From contig JAHBBC010000005.1 in assembly GCA_019915015.1 (NCBI GenBank), positions 1,984,001-2,048,000 of the forward strand: a DNA stretch of 64,000 nt. The letters run 5' to 3'. The position numbers and the translations under genes are program-made. Below, piece by piece: positions 35,357 to 48,703 of the stretch (its first letter is position 1; every line of letters starts with the position of its first letter). The DNA is from Auriscalpium vulgare (taxonomy: Eukaryota > Basidiomycota > Agaricomycetes > Russulales > Auriscalpiaceae). The notes beneath the pieces were generated by a model. That model had not been told where the DNA came from. It was given only the letters and a program-made list of their open reading frames with translations, and searched no databases.

Positions 35357-38262
35357 TCATCGAGCTGCTAGCGCCGCACCTACATCACACACAAGCTCCC
35401 ATACTTGTGCGATCCACTCTTCCATGACAATTATTGAAGTCGCATCCATGTCTTCCTCGGTCTTGAGCTGCCGGGCGGCTGTCTCGTCGCGCTCCTCGAA
35501 CTTATGAAGGTTGTGATAGAGCACAGCTTTGAGATACTGTACGTCCGCAAGGGAGCGGAACATCTGCAGGGTTGCGTAGTCCCGCTCCGCGATACTGAGG
35601 TACGGAAGGGCGGATGTCATAGAGTCGCGGGACTGTTCGCCCGCCGCAAGGATGCAGCGCGCGAAGACAAAGCACGCCAACGCACGCTGCTCCAGGTCGT
35701 CGCCATTGATCACCTACAGGGATGTTGGCGTGAAACGTTGTTACAAAACTGGGAACGCACCTGCGGCATGATCTCTTCCACAATTCTCTGGCTCCGCTTC
35801 GTCATGCCGAATTCGAGACCAACATCAGCGAGAAGAATGATGCCCGTGCGATACGACCCATATCGACACTGGAACTCGGAGTACCATAGTGCTTTGAGTA
35901 GAGGCTCCACGGAGGTCACCGCTTGGTCCACACGCTGCAAAGACGGTCAGGGTTCATAGCCACAACTCTAAGAGCTTTGAAGAGCTCACCCGCATTTGCA
36001 GCACCTCATACAAAGGATCGCGAATGATGGACGACATTGGCGTGCTGACGTTGTAGAAGTACTCTCGAGGGCTGAACGTACTCCCTGGGAAGCGCGGCTT
36101 CAGAAAATCGTTATACTGCCGCTCCTGCCCGCTGTAAGCAGATAAGCCACGTCAATCGATAGTCAAATCGGATTAGTGATTTAGCGCTGACGCACCGTCT
36201 GCTGGCCCGCAGGACAAGGATATGCCATATCTGGGAAGCCCATCGGGCGTAGTCATGTATGACCAAACCGCACCAGACATCGGGCTCAAGCAGCATGGAG
36301 ATGGCATCTTCATACTCGCCTTGCCGTGCGCGCTATGAAATGCGACCATTGATTCAGCATCTCGGGCGCAGATCCCGGAGATAGAGGTGCACATACCCTA
36401 TATGCGCGGTTGAGGGTCACAGTAATGACGTTGTTGTCGTCGCTGCGAATATCCGAGAATGCTGTGACGTAGTCTTCTTCGATGGCTGCCAATCTCTCGC
36501 ACCCTGTAAGGCCTGATGAGTAAGGCGCCATCGTGTGCAGGCGCATGGCGTACCGGCGGCCCTCCAGACGATGGACTGAACGGCATGTGGGGCCAAGAGT
36601 TCTGACTCTTCAAAAACGTGATTCTGCATGCCGATCCAGAGATCATAGAGCCCGGTAGCTTGAATGATCTTCTCAAAGGAAGCGCTGAGAGGCTGATTCT
36701 ACGAGCAACGTTTTTGTCAACAAGCCATAACCCGGTTGAACGGCAAGACTTACGCTGGAAACCCTGATCAGTTTCTCGACATCGAACAGGACTTCCAGAG
36801 GATGCAGGCCAGCCTGAATCTCGTTGATTATGGGTTTCTGGTCCTTCTGAATAGGCGGCAGGCGATGCATCAAACTGGAGCGAATTTGTTAGTGGGCAAC
36901 GTTTCGCGCAAGTGTAGAAAACGTACCTCAGCGAGTGTTGCAGGCCCCAGTGATCATTCGCTATGCGAGCAATTTCTATCGCCTCAGTCAAGTACTGTTA
37001 AACGGATGGATGTGAGGAAGGCGACGATATGGCGAAAATTCTGAAGTCACTGACTTGGCGACTCGCAGCATATTCGTGGCGAAGATAGTGCATTCGCGCC
37101 AAATTGAGCAGCGCATGCTGCCGCGTTCCCCTAAGACGAACCGTTGGAGAGACAACAGTTGATACGGGTGGGAATGACGGACGAGTCGCTCCCTTCATGG
37201 AAATGCTGTTCAAAAAATCTGCGAATCGCTTCCGAAGCTATATTCGAGTCCGCGATCGCGACACCTCTCTCGAAGCTTGACAAAATGGATATAAGCTTTG
37301 CTTGTTGAAACGCATCGGGTGGAGAAACGTACATGGCATATGCTTCGGGCTCTGCCCACTGATGGTCATCTGCATGAGTCTTCAACAGGATCTTGTCTGC
37401 GATCTTCGATGACTCATACACTAACTTGAAGAGGAACAAATCACCAACCGAAGGTTATCAGATCGTTTTGTTGCTTTTCGTATCCACCTGGATGCCCAAA
37501 CAACCAAGCGTGATAATCGTCACGCAATTGGGCGACGCCGGCAAACGAGAGCTTGACGAAAGTGACAAAGCATCTGCGACAGAAATAACCCAGAAAAGAG
37601 CGCCGGTGCTGGAAGGCATGCAATAGTTTTTAATGCATGGCGCGGGAGATGCAGAATAGATACTGACGAGATCAGACTAGGTGTAAGGCAGTCAGCAGTT
37701 GTATAGAACCAGAGAATGTTATTTCACCTCCTCTCCTGTTTTAGTATCTACGAAAAGATACGAAATCCCTACCTCAGAAGTCAGCATGTAGAGATTTGCA
37801 AGAACATGTCAAGCGTACCATGAAAAAAGTTAGTAAGATGGTCGACCGACGCGAAGTTGGCGGCGTACTGTGCACGAGCGTAAGTTAGTTAATCTTCAAC
37901 ACCAAGAGTTGGCAAGACTTACTACGGGATTTAGGGACTCGAAGAAGCCCTGAGACCCATCCTTACTGTGAGGGGATGCAGCGAGTGCAGTCACAAGCTC
38001 TTCGTAGGATTTGGGTTGAGAAACCTTTGGTGCGCTATGTGAGCCACACTCGAACATCTCACGCAGCATGCAGCAGACAGACCTCCGCAATCTCAACCAT
38101 GAGGACCCTGACAACATGCAGCAAAAATTCAGGATGGAATTTTGGCCGTTCATATTGCCGGTAGAGAATCATGATGATCATGAGAAGGCTAACATGATGT
38201 GGTCGTAGGGTGTGCGTGGTGGGCGGTGGTTCGTCCATATTACGAGATTCATAGGTGGCCAT
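35357..38262 (-). CDS. APC5: Anaphase-promoting complex subunit 5 (APC5)
   Basis: The start at 38262 gives MATYESRNMDEPPPTTHT; a second Met at 38237 is equally possible. The next segment, LRPHHVSLLMIIMILYRQYE, matches the APC5 N-terminal domain. Exons of TPR helices follow: SQPKSYEELVTALAASPHSK, SILSSFERGVAIADSNIASE, ALLNLARMHYLRHEYAA, QRVDQAVTSVEPLLKALWYS and LEQRALACFVFARCILAAGE. The last exon ends WELVCDVGAALAAR. APC5 is a scaffold TPR subunit of the APC/C E3 ligase that marks cyclins and securin for destruction. Length about 740 residues suits the family. About 14 introns, several near 50 bases. Region 36.1-36.6 kb needs care because several short frames overlap. No frame break is evident, though internal exon joints were not all checked. 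Confidence 0.85.
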
Positions 38263-38659
38263 GGCCAAGACTGGACGAGGGGATCAAGTCTGTCTGCGCG
38301 TTCGAGAGGTAGAGAAGCACAACCTACCTGCGTCCAACTGTGAGTGTCCGAAGTTCAACGAAAGGCGCCGCGTCTCGGCAAAGCTCCGAGACGCGTTGTT
38401 CGTGATTGGCTCGCTATGTAAGAGGTGTACTGAACTCTTCCTTCCTGCTGTACAGTGTCCTCTTTATTGAAAGGTTGGACAGTCTTGGCAAGAGTATTGG
38501 ACGTCAATTGGTGTGGGGGTCAAGTTCACTCTCACGCGTTGTCCGAGGCGACGAACCTCCGGCACAGGCGGGCCGCGCACCGGCCGCTGCGTTTAAAACA
38601 TGGTATGTCTGCATGTTTTCCGCCGTCTCTCGTAGACATTATCCCTTCGATATGTACGA

Positions 38660-40409
38660 CTACGCGGCTGGCGTTATCGCAAACCACTTCGCGAAGACCA
38701 TGTCAGGATCATATCTCTTCTTGATCTCTTTCAAGCGTGCGATGTTGGACCCGAACAGCGATTTCGTCTGCTCCTCTGACAACACAACATCCGAATTTGC
38801 AGCGAAATGGCTTGGCGCGTCGCTGTCTATCCGCATGTCAGCGGTTTCCTGCATATCGCGGTCATGAAGGAACGCACTATAATTTGCGTATCCGACATTC
38901 GCCCTGGCATCGCCAATGGCAATCTTTGTCAGTTTGTCGACAATCTCGCGCACGCGGCGCAGCGAATCCGGCGTGTTATTATCGTACTTGATTGACATAA
39001 TGGTGGACAGGCTTCTGACTCGGTTGAACGCTGTGGCCTCTGGCGGCACGCTCAAGACCTTCACGAGCGACCAATGCTCAAAGATGAAGGTGATGTCGAT
39101 GTCCGGGTTCGATTTTGCCAGTTCGTAGACTGCATCGCGAATATAAACGGCCATCTTCACCGACGGCCTTGGCAAGTACACGGACTTGAGATAGTAGTTG
39201 CCGCCATGCGGTACCCATGGATCCTATCGATCACGGCGTGAAGGAAGGTCAGTTCGTGTCAAACGAACAAGCGGGGGAGCGCATACCTGTATGGCGTTTA
39301 CCTGATCGTACGGCATGGCCTTGCACATGTCCGCAACGATATGTTCTGAAATAGATTAGACAATCACGAGTGGTGAAGAAGTAGACGCGTACCCAGTGCG
39401 AAGAAGGGCTTAAAATGCTCCCTGCCTTCTTCTTCCGTCCCATTGTAGAAGAGGAACATCATGATACACGGCTACAATCGATATCAGAATATCATCCTCA
39501 CTCCAGCCTCATGAGCACGACCCCTCACCTGACCTCCGGGACCGAGAGCAACGGCCACACGCGCCGACTCCTTCTCCGACATACCTTCGTCGAATTTTGC
39601 CTCGATCAGGCGCATCACGGCCTCCATCGCGGGCGGCGCAAACACGAGAAATCCCGCGAATACCGTGGTCGATTGGGCATGCAACTGGAACACGAACTCG
39701 GTGACCACACCATAATTCGACCCGCCCCCGCGGATCGCCCAGAACAGATCGGTGTTCTCGGAGGCGGACGCGACGAGCTTGTCTCCAGAGGCTATGACGA
39801 CTGTGGCCTGGACCAGATGGTCGACGACGAGTCCGTACTGTCCAGAAAGATAGCCGAAGCCGCCGCCGAGCGTCAACCTAGGAGTAAGAAGAATCAGTCA
39901 CCATCGACATAGGACCATCGATGCATATTGACACACCCGCCCACACCAGTCTTTTACGGAGCCGAATGATTGTCAGAACGTGGAATCGAAATGAAAATAA
40001 GAGGCCGACATACATGACTAACGGTCCCGCTCGTCATGACCAGTCCATGCTTTATCGCGGCCCCATTGACGTCGCTCCAGAGAGCACCTCCGCCCACGTA
40101 CCCGAGCTTGGTCTCAGGATCGATCCTAACACCGTTCAAGTGCCGCGACAAGTCAATCACCAGCCCGCCTTCGATCGAGGACGCGCCGGCGGGATTGTGC
40201 CCACCACCCTTGACGGCGATGCGCAGGCCCTGCGCCTGCGCGTACAGGAGCGCAGCGCGTACGTCGTCCTCGTCTTTGACGAAGGCAACGATCGCAGCGC
40301 GGCGTTGAGAGTTTGCAGCCCAGCGCTTCAGGGATAATTCGTATTCGGGATGACTGGGAGTGACGAGGTCGCCGTGGAAGGCGCGTTCGAAGGAGGCGAA
40401 GTGGGACAT
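38660..40409 (-). CDS. FAD-linked oxidoreductase, berberine-bridge-enzyme-like (PCMH type)
   Basis: Start MSHFASFERAFHGDLVTPSH. The FAD-binding PCMH domain covers residues ~40-210: the covalent His motif is KGGGHNPAGASSIEGGLVID, and VGGGALWSDVN and GTVSH follow. Joining across two introns gives TGVGGLTLGGGFGYLSGQYG, with an exon of only 14 bases (actggtgtgggcgg). The substrate region includes FWAIRGGGSNYGVVTEF. The C-terminal BBE motif reads LKEIKKRYDPDMVF, near the end ITPAA. The second covalent Cys of bicovalent BBEs is replaced by Thr-Gly-Val here, so a single His linkage is expected. No signal peptide is seen, so it may be cytosolic. Such enzymes oxidise alcohols, sugars or secondary-metabolite intermediates with O2. 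No biosynthetic cluster surrounds it; the neighbours are APC5 and NOC3. Confidence 0.85.
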
Positions 40410-41930
40410 GATAAAGAATGGAATGTTGATCGTTGAAAACGAGAGAAGGCTTTATATCTGCTTGATCCTGTACGTCAGCTGCGCCTTTACAAGTCTTAGC
40501 TTGATCCCGCATTTGTGTATCCTCCACGCTGCCCGGCGTGGCCTCTACGCCGTGAAGGCCGCTTTATCAATTGAAATCACCAAGCGGCAGCGTGCCGTCT
40601 ATACCTCTACATAAAGTTTAGTCTTCAATGCTGCATAGCATCCGCTCCGGGTTAAAAGAGTCACTGATGTCCCAACTTTACTTGCAGGCCGGCAGCCGGG
40701 GGTCACTAGGCAGTAAAGCGTGTCTGGTGGTTCGACTTGAGCACATCCACGTCCACATCGCACAAACGCTACTCTCACCGTTTACGCGTATGACAGCAGC
40801 ATCAAGTTGAGTCCGACTCGGGAATTCTGGATGTATATCGGTTCCGATCAACTACGCCGTCCGACTCGGAACGCATGAATGGACCAATGACCAGAGGCTG
40901 AGCCTGAGGTTGCTGCGGGCTGCGCACTCTCGAAAGTTGGCGAGATACTGGAGTTTTCACATCGAAAATGTGCGCATTGCACTGAAATTATTTGAACACC
41001 GGCGAAGGTGAGCCTTTTGGATGAGCCGCAACGAAGCTCAGTGTTTTTACCCCCGCCGTGACTGTAATTTCCGCGAGCCGCGCATCCGAAAGAAGCGAGA
41101 GTCGTTCATCGGCGAGCCAGAGAGGAGCTTGGATGTGGGTTTTCGCATGGAACATGTCGGTCACGGCAGGATGACTGCGCGCGAGCCTCGAGGCAAGCGC
41201 GGACCTGAGTGGCCTGTACCGGGTCTATCAACTCGTCAACAAGAGATTGGTACAATATATATGTATTGGCATTGAAAGACTCACAACAAATGCCTCGGGG
41301 GCGATATGATCGGTCGAATCAGACACACACGCCCTCTGATCCCGACATCTTGACCAGTGAGAATGACATCGCACTCGCCCTTGGGAGCGCCATCCGTCCT
41401 ATGGAGATTGTTGTTATGTCGAACAAATGTCGAAGACGAGGGCCGCCCACGGGTTGGTTGACCGCGAGGAGGATCTGAGCGCCGCGGATATTGCTCAGAT
41501 TATAAACACACTCCGGAATTAGGATCGAGCACTGCTGTCATTGCTGTGGGAGTACGTATACTGTAGTTGCAAGGACTCGGGTTTGTTTGTACGTTATGAA
41601 GGTGTTGATAGTATATGCTCAGTGTATGGACGGTTCTCTGTTGTTTGCCGCTTAATGCTCGGCAGAGCCGTGCTTCATCATCTTCGTGGCTGTGTTGAGT
41701 TTATCGACGAAGCCTTAGGCGTCCCGCTCAAGAAACCAGGGTATGCCCGGTAGGGCTGTGTATCAAAGCTATGCTGGTGGGGTCGTCGCACCGGGGGGGC
41801 TCAGGATGTCGAGAGGGCTACCAAGCCCTGTTCGCGGCCCGGAACGAGCTGTTTGGTCAGGTTTGGCTTACTCGGATGGCCGGCCCGGGCGAAATTTCCG
41901 CCTCCTTGCTGAGGCTTCAACAGCGCGGCC
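40410..41930. other. Gene-poor intergenic region
   Basis: About 1.5 kb, the longest gene-free gap, between the starts of the FAD oxidoreductase (-) and NOC3 (+), hence a divergent promoter region. An AT palindrome, caatatatatgtattg, lies near 41250. No reading frame shows family resemblance. I find no tRNA-like fold or repeat. Confidence 0.5.
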
Positions 41931-44723
41931 ATGGGCACCAAAACCACCACAAAACGACGGTCTCAGGACAGTCAGGTCTGCTTGTATCACGAATTGTCTT
42001 GAGCTGCTGCTCAATTTCTGGCAGGGTCCATCGAAAAGGCGGAAGCTTGCGCCTGGCAAACACAAGAAGTCTAGTGAACCCGCCGCGAAGGGCAAAGATC
42101 ATGCCTACGACCGAGGAACTATTCCAATACCGCAGCAGGATAGCGAGGAGGAATCTGGTTTGAACGAGGAGGATGTGGATCTTGTTGACGAGTATGGCGG
42201 AGCCGCCGCATTCCTGAAGGCTTTGGACGAGAAGGGCATCTCGAGGTGCGTCAGTATCAGTTTCACGTTAATCCTGGCTCATCTGGCCCAGGAGTAAACG
42301 TGAACAAGACCGTCTGCATCGTCTAGCCAAACCTGCTCGTAAGGCATCCGTCGAGGACGACTTGCCATCCATAGCCTCTCATTCCGACGACGACGAGGTT
42401 TGGAGCTCTGGAGTAGAAGATAATGCTTCTGAGCTTGACTCTGTCTCGGACGGCGATAAAGCCTCGGACCTCGGAGACCCCAATCCTGATTCTGACGCTG
42501 AAATGTCCTACGAAGTCGTACCTCGGCGACGACGCCCGTCATGGTCTGACGATGAGCAGCGAAACGAAGTCGACAGACTTCCCATCAAACTGGGCGACGG
42601 CCGAATACAGAAGAGTGGTACCAAGGTAGCACTTCGACCCGATGTTGTTGAAGCCGAAAGCCCGGACGAAGAGTCGGATGTCGAGGAGCCCGCGCCGGCA
42701 CCCAGACGAGATGATGTATCAACAGGCGCTCGGTTTGGGCGACCTGCTATCGTCGACGTCTTGGAGACGAAGTCCAGGAAACTTAGGCTCCAGGCTGCGA
42801 AAGAGCAGATAGCAGGCATCTGCCAAGAGATTGTCACCGAGCCAGAGAACAGCGTGTGTCTCCTCGCCTCTATGTCTGCTTGCTGAGCTGATTTTCAATC
42901 TAGCTTGGTCTCCTTCGTCGTCTCCATACATTCTCCCTAGCCGAAATCTCGACCCCTTCCCACCCCGAGCCTGTCACCAATGATCCTTCTATCCGCAAAT
43001 TAGCCCTACTCTCTCAGCTCGCCGTGTTCAAGGACATCATCCCCGGATACCGGATACGTTCACTCACTGAGAAAGAGAAGGCGGAGAAAGTGAGTCAAAT
43101 GGTCGCCCGCTCGCGCGAATACGAGCAGGGACTGGTAGGCGTCTACCAAAACTTCCTCAAGGTGCTTGACAGCGAACTCAAAGGTATGTCGGATCCCGCC
43201 TTCCACACGCAGCAATTTATGCCTCATTCTTAGCGAAGGCGGGCCTTGAGGAGATTGCGCTTCGTTGCATGTGCATCCTCCTAACCACAGTGACGCACTT
43301 TAACTTTCGCGTAAACATCCTGGGCGCTGTAGTCGCGCGGCTGAGCAAGAAGTCATGGGATACCGTACGTGTGATAGCGACAGGGTATCAACGCCCAACT
43401 AACTTTGGCTTCATCACAGGCCTCCGACCTCTGTTTGAATACGATCATCACCGTCTTACGTGCCGATGAAACTGGAGAACCTTCGTTAGAAGCCGTTCGC
43501 CTATTGAACCGGATGGTGAAAGAGCGTCGCTTCAATATTCACCCGGAGGTCCTCACATGTCTTTTACACCTCCGCCTCAAGACCGAGCTGGGCGTTCGTG
43601 CATCAGAGGCGAAGATAGAACGCGAGGAAGTGCGGCCGACGAAAAAGGGCGGGAAGAAGGGCAAGGCACAGTCAGGGGAGCCTGTTCACTTGAGCAAGAA
43701 GGCGAAGAAGGCTTTAAAAGAGAAGAAGGAGATACAGAAGGAAATGAAGGAGGCGGAAGCAGAGGTTGATAAAGAACAGCGCGCCGCGAATGTGAGTACT
43801 CCCTTCGCGTCCACATGTTACGTTCTAATATTGCCCTCGCGAACAGCAAACCGAGACCCTCAAGCTCCTCTTCGTCCTCTATTTCCGGATACTCAAAAAC
43901 CCGACTCCCACACCCCTGCTACCCGCCGCATTGCTGGGCATATCCAAATTTGCGCATCTCGTCAGTGTGGACTTCTTCAAGGACCTGATGAAGGTTTTGA
44001 AGGGGCTGGTCTCACGCGATTCCCCTGGCGACGAAGACGTTGACGATGCGACACCGTCACATGCTCCGGGAGGATACGACGACATCCGGCATCGGTTATC
44101 ATGCATCGTTACGGCATTCGAGCTCCTTTCAGGACAAGGTCAGACCGTACTCTCCGGGGTCTCCGTGGCAAGCGTCGCTGACCTCTGAGCTCCCGTATTT
44201 GCCATCCACAGGCGAGGCGCTCAACATTGATCTGGGCGACTTCATCAACCAGCTATACTCCATCATCTTGTCGCTAAGTTTGATGCCGGACGTCGATGCC
44301 CCGCCGACTGTCACGTTCAAGTCGAACATCCGCGGTCCGAAACCACAATCAACGAGCGACCTCTTGTTCCGCGCGCTTCACCTTGCCTTTTCGCCCCGGT
44401 CGTCCGCAGGGGCGGCCCCCCCTTGGCGCTCCGCAGCCTTTGCCAAGCGTCTGCTCTCAGCGTCTCTGCACTGGCCATCGGGCGCGGCGCTGAGGGCGCT
44501 AGAGTTCGTGGCAGAGCTCATGGGCAAAGATCCGAAGCTGGAGGCGCTATTGTCGACGGAGGACCGCACGGTGGACGGGGTGTACCGGCCCGACGTCGAG
44601 GACCCGCAGCTCTGCAACCCGTTTGCGACGAGTGCGTACGAGCTGCGGCTGTTGGAGACCAGCCACCTGGACGTGAAAGTCAGGCGGGCGGCGCTTAGCC
44701 TGTCGAGCTTGTCGAAGCCGTAA
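41931..44723 (+). CDS. NOC3: Nucleolar complex protein 3 (Noc3)
   Basis: Start at 41931: MGTKTTTKRRSQDSQ, then a 51-base intron and GPSKRRKLAPGKHKKSSEPA, a basic nucleolar N-terminus. An acidic Ser/Asp stretch follows (EVWSSGVEDNASELDSVSDG). The Noc3 N-terminal domain has LQAAKEQIAGICQEI and the exon LAVFKDIIPGYRIRSLTEKE, a near-invariant Noc3 motif. HFNFRVNILGAVVARLSKKS and MVKERRFNIHPEVLTCLLHL follow. A Lys-rich coiled coil (HLSKKAKKALKEKKEIQKEM) leads into the C-terminal CBF/Mak21-like domain (LKLLFVLYFRILKN, LDVKVRRAALSLSSLSKP). Noc3 with Noc2 escorts pre-60S particles from nucleolus to nucleoplasm and is also linked to replication licensing. About 830 residues. A longer frame extends upstream of 41931, but that extension has no family match and includes the intron. 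Confidence 0.93.
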
Positions 44724-46045
44724 TTTCTCTTCGAGACATTCGATTAGCGGATGAAAAAAATTGCTTTCATAGCCAGAGCAGTTTATCGAGGCTGTACGAC
44801 CATTCTTCGGTGCGCTCATTAAAACTGGCAAAAATGCGCGCAACACCGCCGATGGAGCGACTTCGCCCAGTGATCACTCAATACAAGCACAGTAAGGGGC
44901 TGTCCCGGGTATCTACAGCCCGTCCGTCGTGCCGTGCGCATGATACCATTTCCATACGTTCCGTCCCAAAAAGCTGGGGCTTAATCTCCAACGACTGCAC
45001 TGTCACTTGTGACGGCGAGCCGACGCGTCTGGACAATTAGATGGAGCTGGGTTCCTTCGTTCGCACCGCGCATTTGGCGAAGCCGATCGTGCATGGTCCT
45101 TCTAGAAAAATGGGGCCCGTCAACCGTTGTCTTTCGGAGGCATTCAATGTGCTTTTATGAACGTGCGCGTATCACAGCCCCGGCTGCGGAGCGGGTCAGT
45201 CGCATTATTCCGCGAGCGGCACAATTGCACCGCACCATAAGGAAATTTGCAAGAGCGGCAGGGGCCGTCACAGAAGGGCGGATCGTCGTGCGTTGAATCT
45301 GCAGGAAGCGTTTAGCGTGCCACTTACTGCCTGCGCGGTTCAGTTGGGGGATGGAAGAAGAAGAAGCACCGCTAGATATAAATTCTGGTGGCACTGGAGG
45401 CGTCCCCTGGATTATGCCGTCCTATTATCCCCGGACCTTATCTAGCTGCGAGACGCAGCTCGCCGAGGCTGAGGTGAATGAACGGCTCGCCTCTAGTCGG
45501 CGAGAGATCGAGACGCGGCCGCCATACCGGCTGACCTTCTAGTTCCAGCGCGCGCGCCCTGACCCCCGGCTGAAACGGCAGTTCGACTGTCAGGAGGGGC
45601 CCATAACGAGGAAAAGGGACGCGGCGTACGATGGCATGGGCATATGGCGGGTTCCGCGCCCGCGGGCATCAGACAGAGGTGTCAGCGAGCGCATGGACGC
45701 GGCTTGGAAGACGCCGTGGGTGGTTCCAGCGTGGGGATGGCCGACCGTGCGCGAGAACCGCTCGCCCGAGGTGTCCGTGCAAAGCGGCTGGGAATTGAAG
45801 GTATGCGGCTAGTTATACAGCGGTATGGCACAGGATACAACAGTGATATGATGGAGTGAGTAAGTTATAGCGCACAAAAATAGATAGAAAATCGTCAGCA
45901 TGGTCCAGCAGTGTCCCGTGCTCTGTCGTCAAGAAATACATGATCAGCACATTTTGTAGCGTACAGGAGGGGAGAGTTACAATGGATCTGCGTCATCATG
46001 CCGAGAAGGAAAAGAAGCAACGCGGGCCGGGGTATATTGCGTGTG
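44724..46045. other. Convergent intergenic region between NOC3 and TEA-factor gene
   Basis: About 1.3 kb between two stop codons. Short frames such as 45351-45542 (acidic start, no family) are unsupported. No repeat or RNA gene seen. Confidence 0.5.
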
Positions 46046-47684
46046 CTACGAGAACAGAGCGGAAGACGGGAAGGAAAATTGGGAACCGCTGGCCACGTCC
46101 GTGGGCGATATGACCGAGTCGGAGCTCCCGGGGGAGGAGTATGCGAAGAGAGACGAGTCGTGAGAGTACTGGGTCTGGGTATAGGGCAAAGAGCCGGGGA
46201 GCGACGCCGGGCTCCAGCTGACTTGGGGGAAGGCCTGAGGGGCGGAGTGGGGGGCTGATAACGGTCGCCCGCGGTCCTTATTATATACCTCGAGGAGCTC
46301 CGCTGACGGTGGGCCGTGCCCTGGCCGCTCGAGGTCATAAATGATGCACGCGGCGGCCTCATTGTCGATAAAAATGTCCTGGATGATGCGCGTGTCCACA
46401 CCTGTACCAACACGTGGCGTCAACGAGGCTCGGGTGTGGAGGACAGCTATAAGGACTGACCTGCGCGCCGCCACTTGCACCGCGATAACCATGACTCGGG
46501 CAGCAAGGCGGTGAACGGCTGCGCCACGCTCGACATTCCTGGCATGAGGCTGCCGGCTTCTTCTTCCTCGAGCACGCCCCCGGCGTAAACCCGCGTGAAG
46601 CACTGCGCCGAGCTCGTCCAGGGCTCGGCGAGGCTGATGGAGCCCTGGAAGCCGTGCAGCGTGGGTGGGCTCGCGACGTCGTTCAGTGACGAGAGCGACA
46701 GCCTGAAGCGGATGGAGACGGCACGTGATTCGAGGTGGGAGGGCGTCGTGTACCGCCCGATGTCCACGGTGAGCGGGTGCATCCCCTCCGCCCACAATGA
46801 CACAGCCGTGACGCTGCTGGTGCGGAGGAAGTGCGGGGTGGGCAGACTTGAGCTGATGTAACCTGGATTCACAGGCGCGGACACATGGAAGGGCGCAGGA
46901 AGCGGAAGCGACTCGACTTTGATGGGCCGCCTCCGTGCGTCGCGGTGGTGCTCCGTGAGAGGGAGAGACGTCAAGTACGTCTGCGGCGACGATCCCACAG
47001 TGGGGAAGTCGAGCAGCGAGGTGAGGTGTGCATTGAATTCCTTGTCGAACGAACTTTTGCTCTCGTCGGAGGGCGTGTCGGGCGTCAACGGAGTCTGTAC
47101 GTCCTTCTGCTCTTCCTTTACGACAACTTCTGATGATGAGGGCGAAGGTGCGTTGGGGACAGGTTGCGGACTCTCCGTCTTCTGCGCGAGAAGACCATTT
47201 TCTTCGAAGAGCTCCTCTCCCCCAGCGACTAGTTGATACTCTACGCGTTTTTGTTCAGCCATGGCGACCTCATCGGGAACACAATAGGACGCACCTGGCT
47301 CCCCCTTCCACATATTGCGCAAGACTTGGATGTGGCTGGCAACTTGCTTCTTGGAGCGCGCGATGCCAGCCTTGCCGAGGTGGTCGACGAGGAATTGATT
47401 ACGCCATCGACTGCGACCTCGCGAGTAAGTCGCCCAGGGCGACTCCCAATACTCGCGGAGCCCTTTGGAGCAAAAGACGTAAAGACCACATTCGAGTGTC
47501 AGAGGTTGACTAACGCACCTTCGACGAAGACTTTCTCGACGGCTTCCGGCCAAACCTCGCTTGTGCCGTCCTTGAGCATTTTGCGATGTTTGCGCTGGGG
47601 AGTGAGGGACTTTGAGTCTGCGGACGACGGAGACCTGCGGTCTCGCGACGAGGACGAAGCCTTGCGGGTCGAAGACATGCCCAT
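46046..47684 (-). CDS. TEA/ATTS-domain transcription factor
   Basis: Start at 47684: MGMSSTRKASSSSRDRRSP. The TEA domain begins TSEVWPEAVEKVFVEG, is interrupted by an intron of about 55 bases, and continues GLREYWESPWATYSRGRSRW and RNQFLVDHLGKAGIARSKKQ, then VASHIQVLRNMWKGEP. This is the DNA-binding fold of Tec1, AbaA and TEAD; KKQVASHIQVLRN is its recognition helix. A Pro/Ser/Glu-rich middle and a conserved Agaricomycete C-terminal region follow (SLWAEGMHPLTVDIGRYTTP, LPESWLSRCKWRRAG). After a second long exon and intron, TRIIQDIFIDNEAAACIIYD precedes a Ser/Pro tail ending SFPSSALFS. AbaA/Tec1 relatives control conidiation or filamentation; the role here is not known. Longer frames upstream of 47684 use non-ATG codons and are not credible. 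Confidence 0.88.
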
Positions 47685-48703
47685 GAACGACGGTGCGGGG
47701 GATGAGAGGGAGGAGGGGACGGGCGCCAGAGGACGTGAGAGACGCGAACAAAAGCAGAGTGGGAAGCAAGAGCCGGGGAGAGGGAGTGATGGGGGTGTTA
47801 TATACGAAGAGATGCTCCGAGGCTAAGTGAGCACTAGTCATGAAAAGTCATTGGTGCGCCGAGTTGGAAAGGGACAAGAGACGCGCCGAAAATACCTGTG
47901 GGATCCGAGTATAGCAAGAAGGGCCCGCTGATTTGGAGATAGTCAATAGAACAAACGCCCGGCGAGATGCAGAGATCGGACGATTTGTTAGGGTTGTGGC
48001 CGACAAGTGTGGGTATATCTGTGCTGCGAGCCAGGCCGGAAGCGGGCGAGGGGGGCTCGGGAGGAGTAGAGACCGGCGGCGGAAGGGTTCTGCTGCGAAC
48101 CTGTTGATGCGGGGGCGTGCGGTTGGCTGCGGCCTGCGGACTCCACCCGGAGCACATGGGCGAAACGCAGATGAATTTGGCGGGAAGCAGAGGTCCGGGA
48201 GGTGCACAGGAATGGGCGTGGAGGCCCTGGGACCCGCTGGAGAGACCGGGACGGGCGAGGAGGGGCAGGGCGCTGGTGTACAGCACTTGCCGGAGATTTG
48301 AAGGGCCCCTTGAGGTTGCCATATGAGGAAATGAATCAATTCGCCGTGCTGCTGAGACAAGAACAAGGCGCCAGAAAGAGACGACAATGGGGGCGGAAAT
48401 GCTTCCGAGGCCCGGCTGGCGAGCAGGGCCCAGCGAGAGTGCCGCGGCGGGCAGGACAAAGGGGAGGACGTCCAAGATCCGGGCGACGCAGCGATGGATC
48501 TCCAGATGGCCGACTATTTGTCGACGCCCGTCCAAAGCGGCAGCTGCGGCCCAAGCACTCGCACACCAGCGGCGAGCCCGACGCAGGGCCCGCGTGCGCG
48601 TGAGCGTCGACGTCGTCAGCCGCAGCGAGCGCGGGCGCACCACGGCGGAGCCTGAACTCTCCGTCCTCCCGCCACCCCCGCCACCGCCGCTCACCGTCGC
48701 GCG
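47685..48703. other. Divergent promoter region between TEA factor and Vps23
   Basis: About 1 kb, GC-rich. Long minus-strand open frames (up to 305 codons at 47834-48751) overlap the Vps23 start and show no family. They result from high GC. It likely holds a long TEA-factor 5' leader. Confidence 0.5.

Noticed and set aside
41743..41930. N-terminal extension of NOC3
   Set aside because: The longer frame runs through intron sequence without family match. The ATG at 41931 plus splicing gives the typical basic Noc3 start.
40410..41930. Hidden gene in the 1.5 kb gap
   Set aside because: Read in all frames with possible introns; no run of conserved-looking coding sequence was found.
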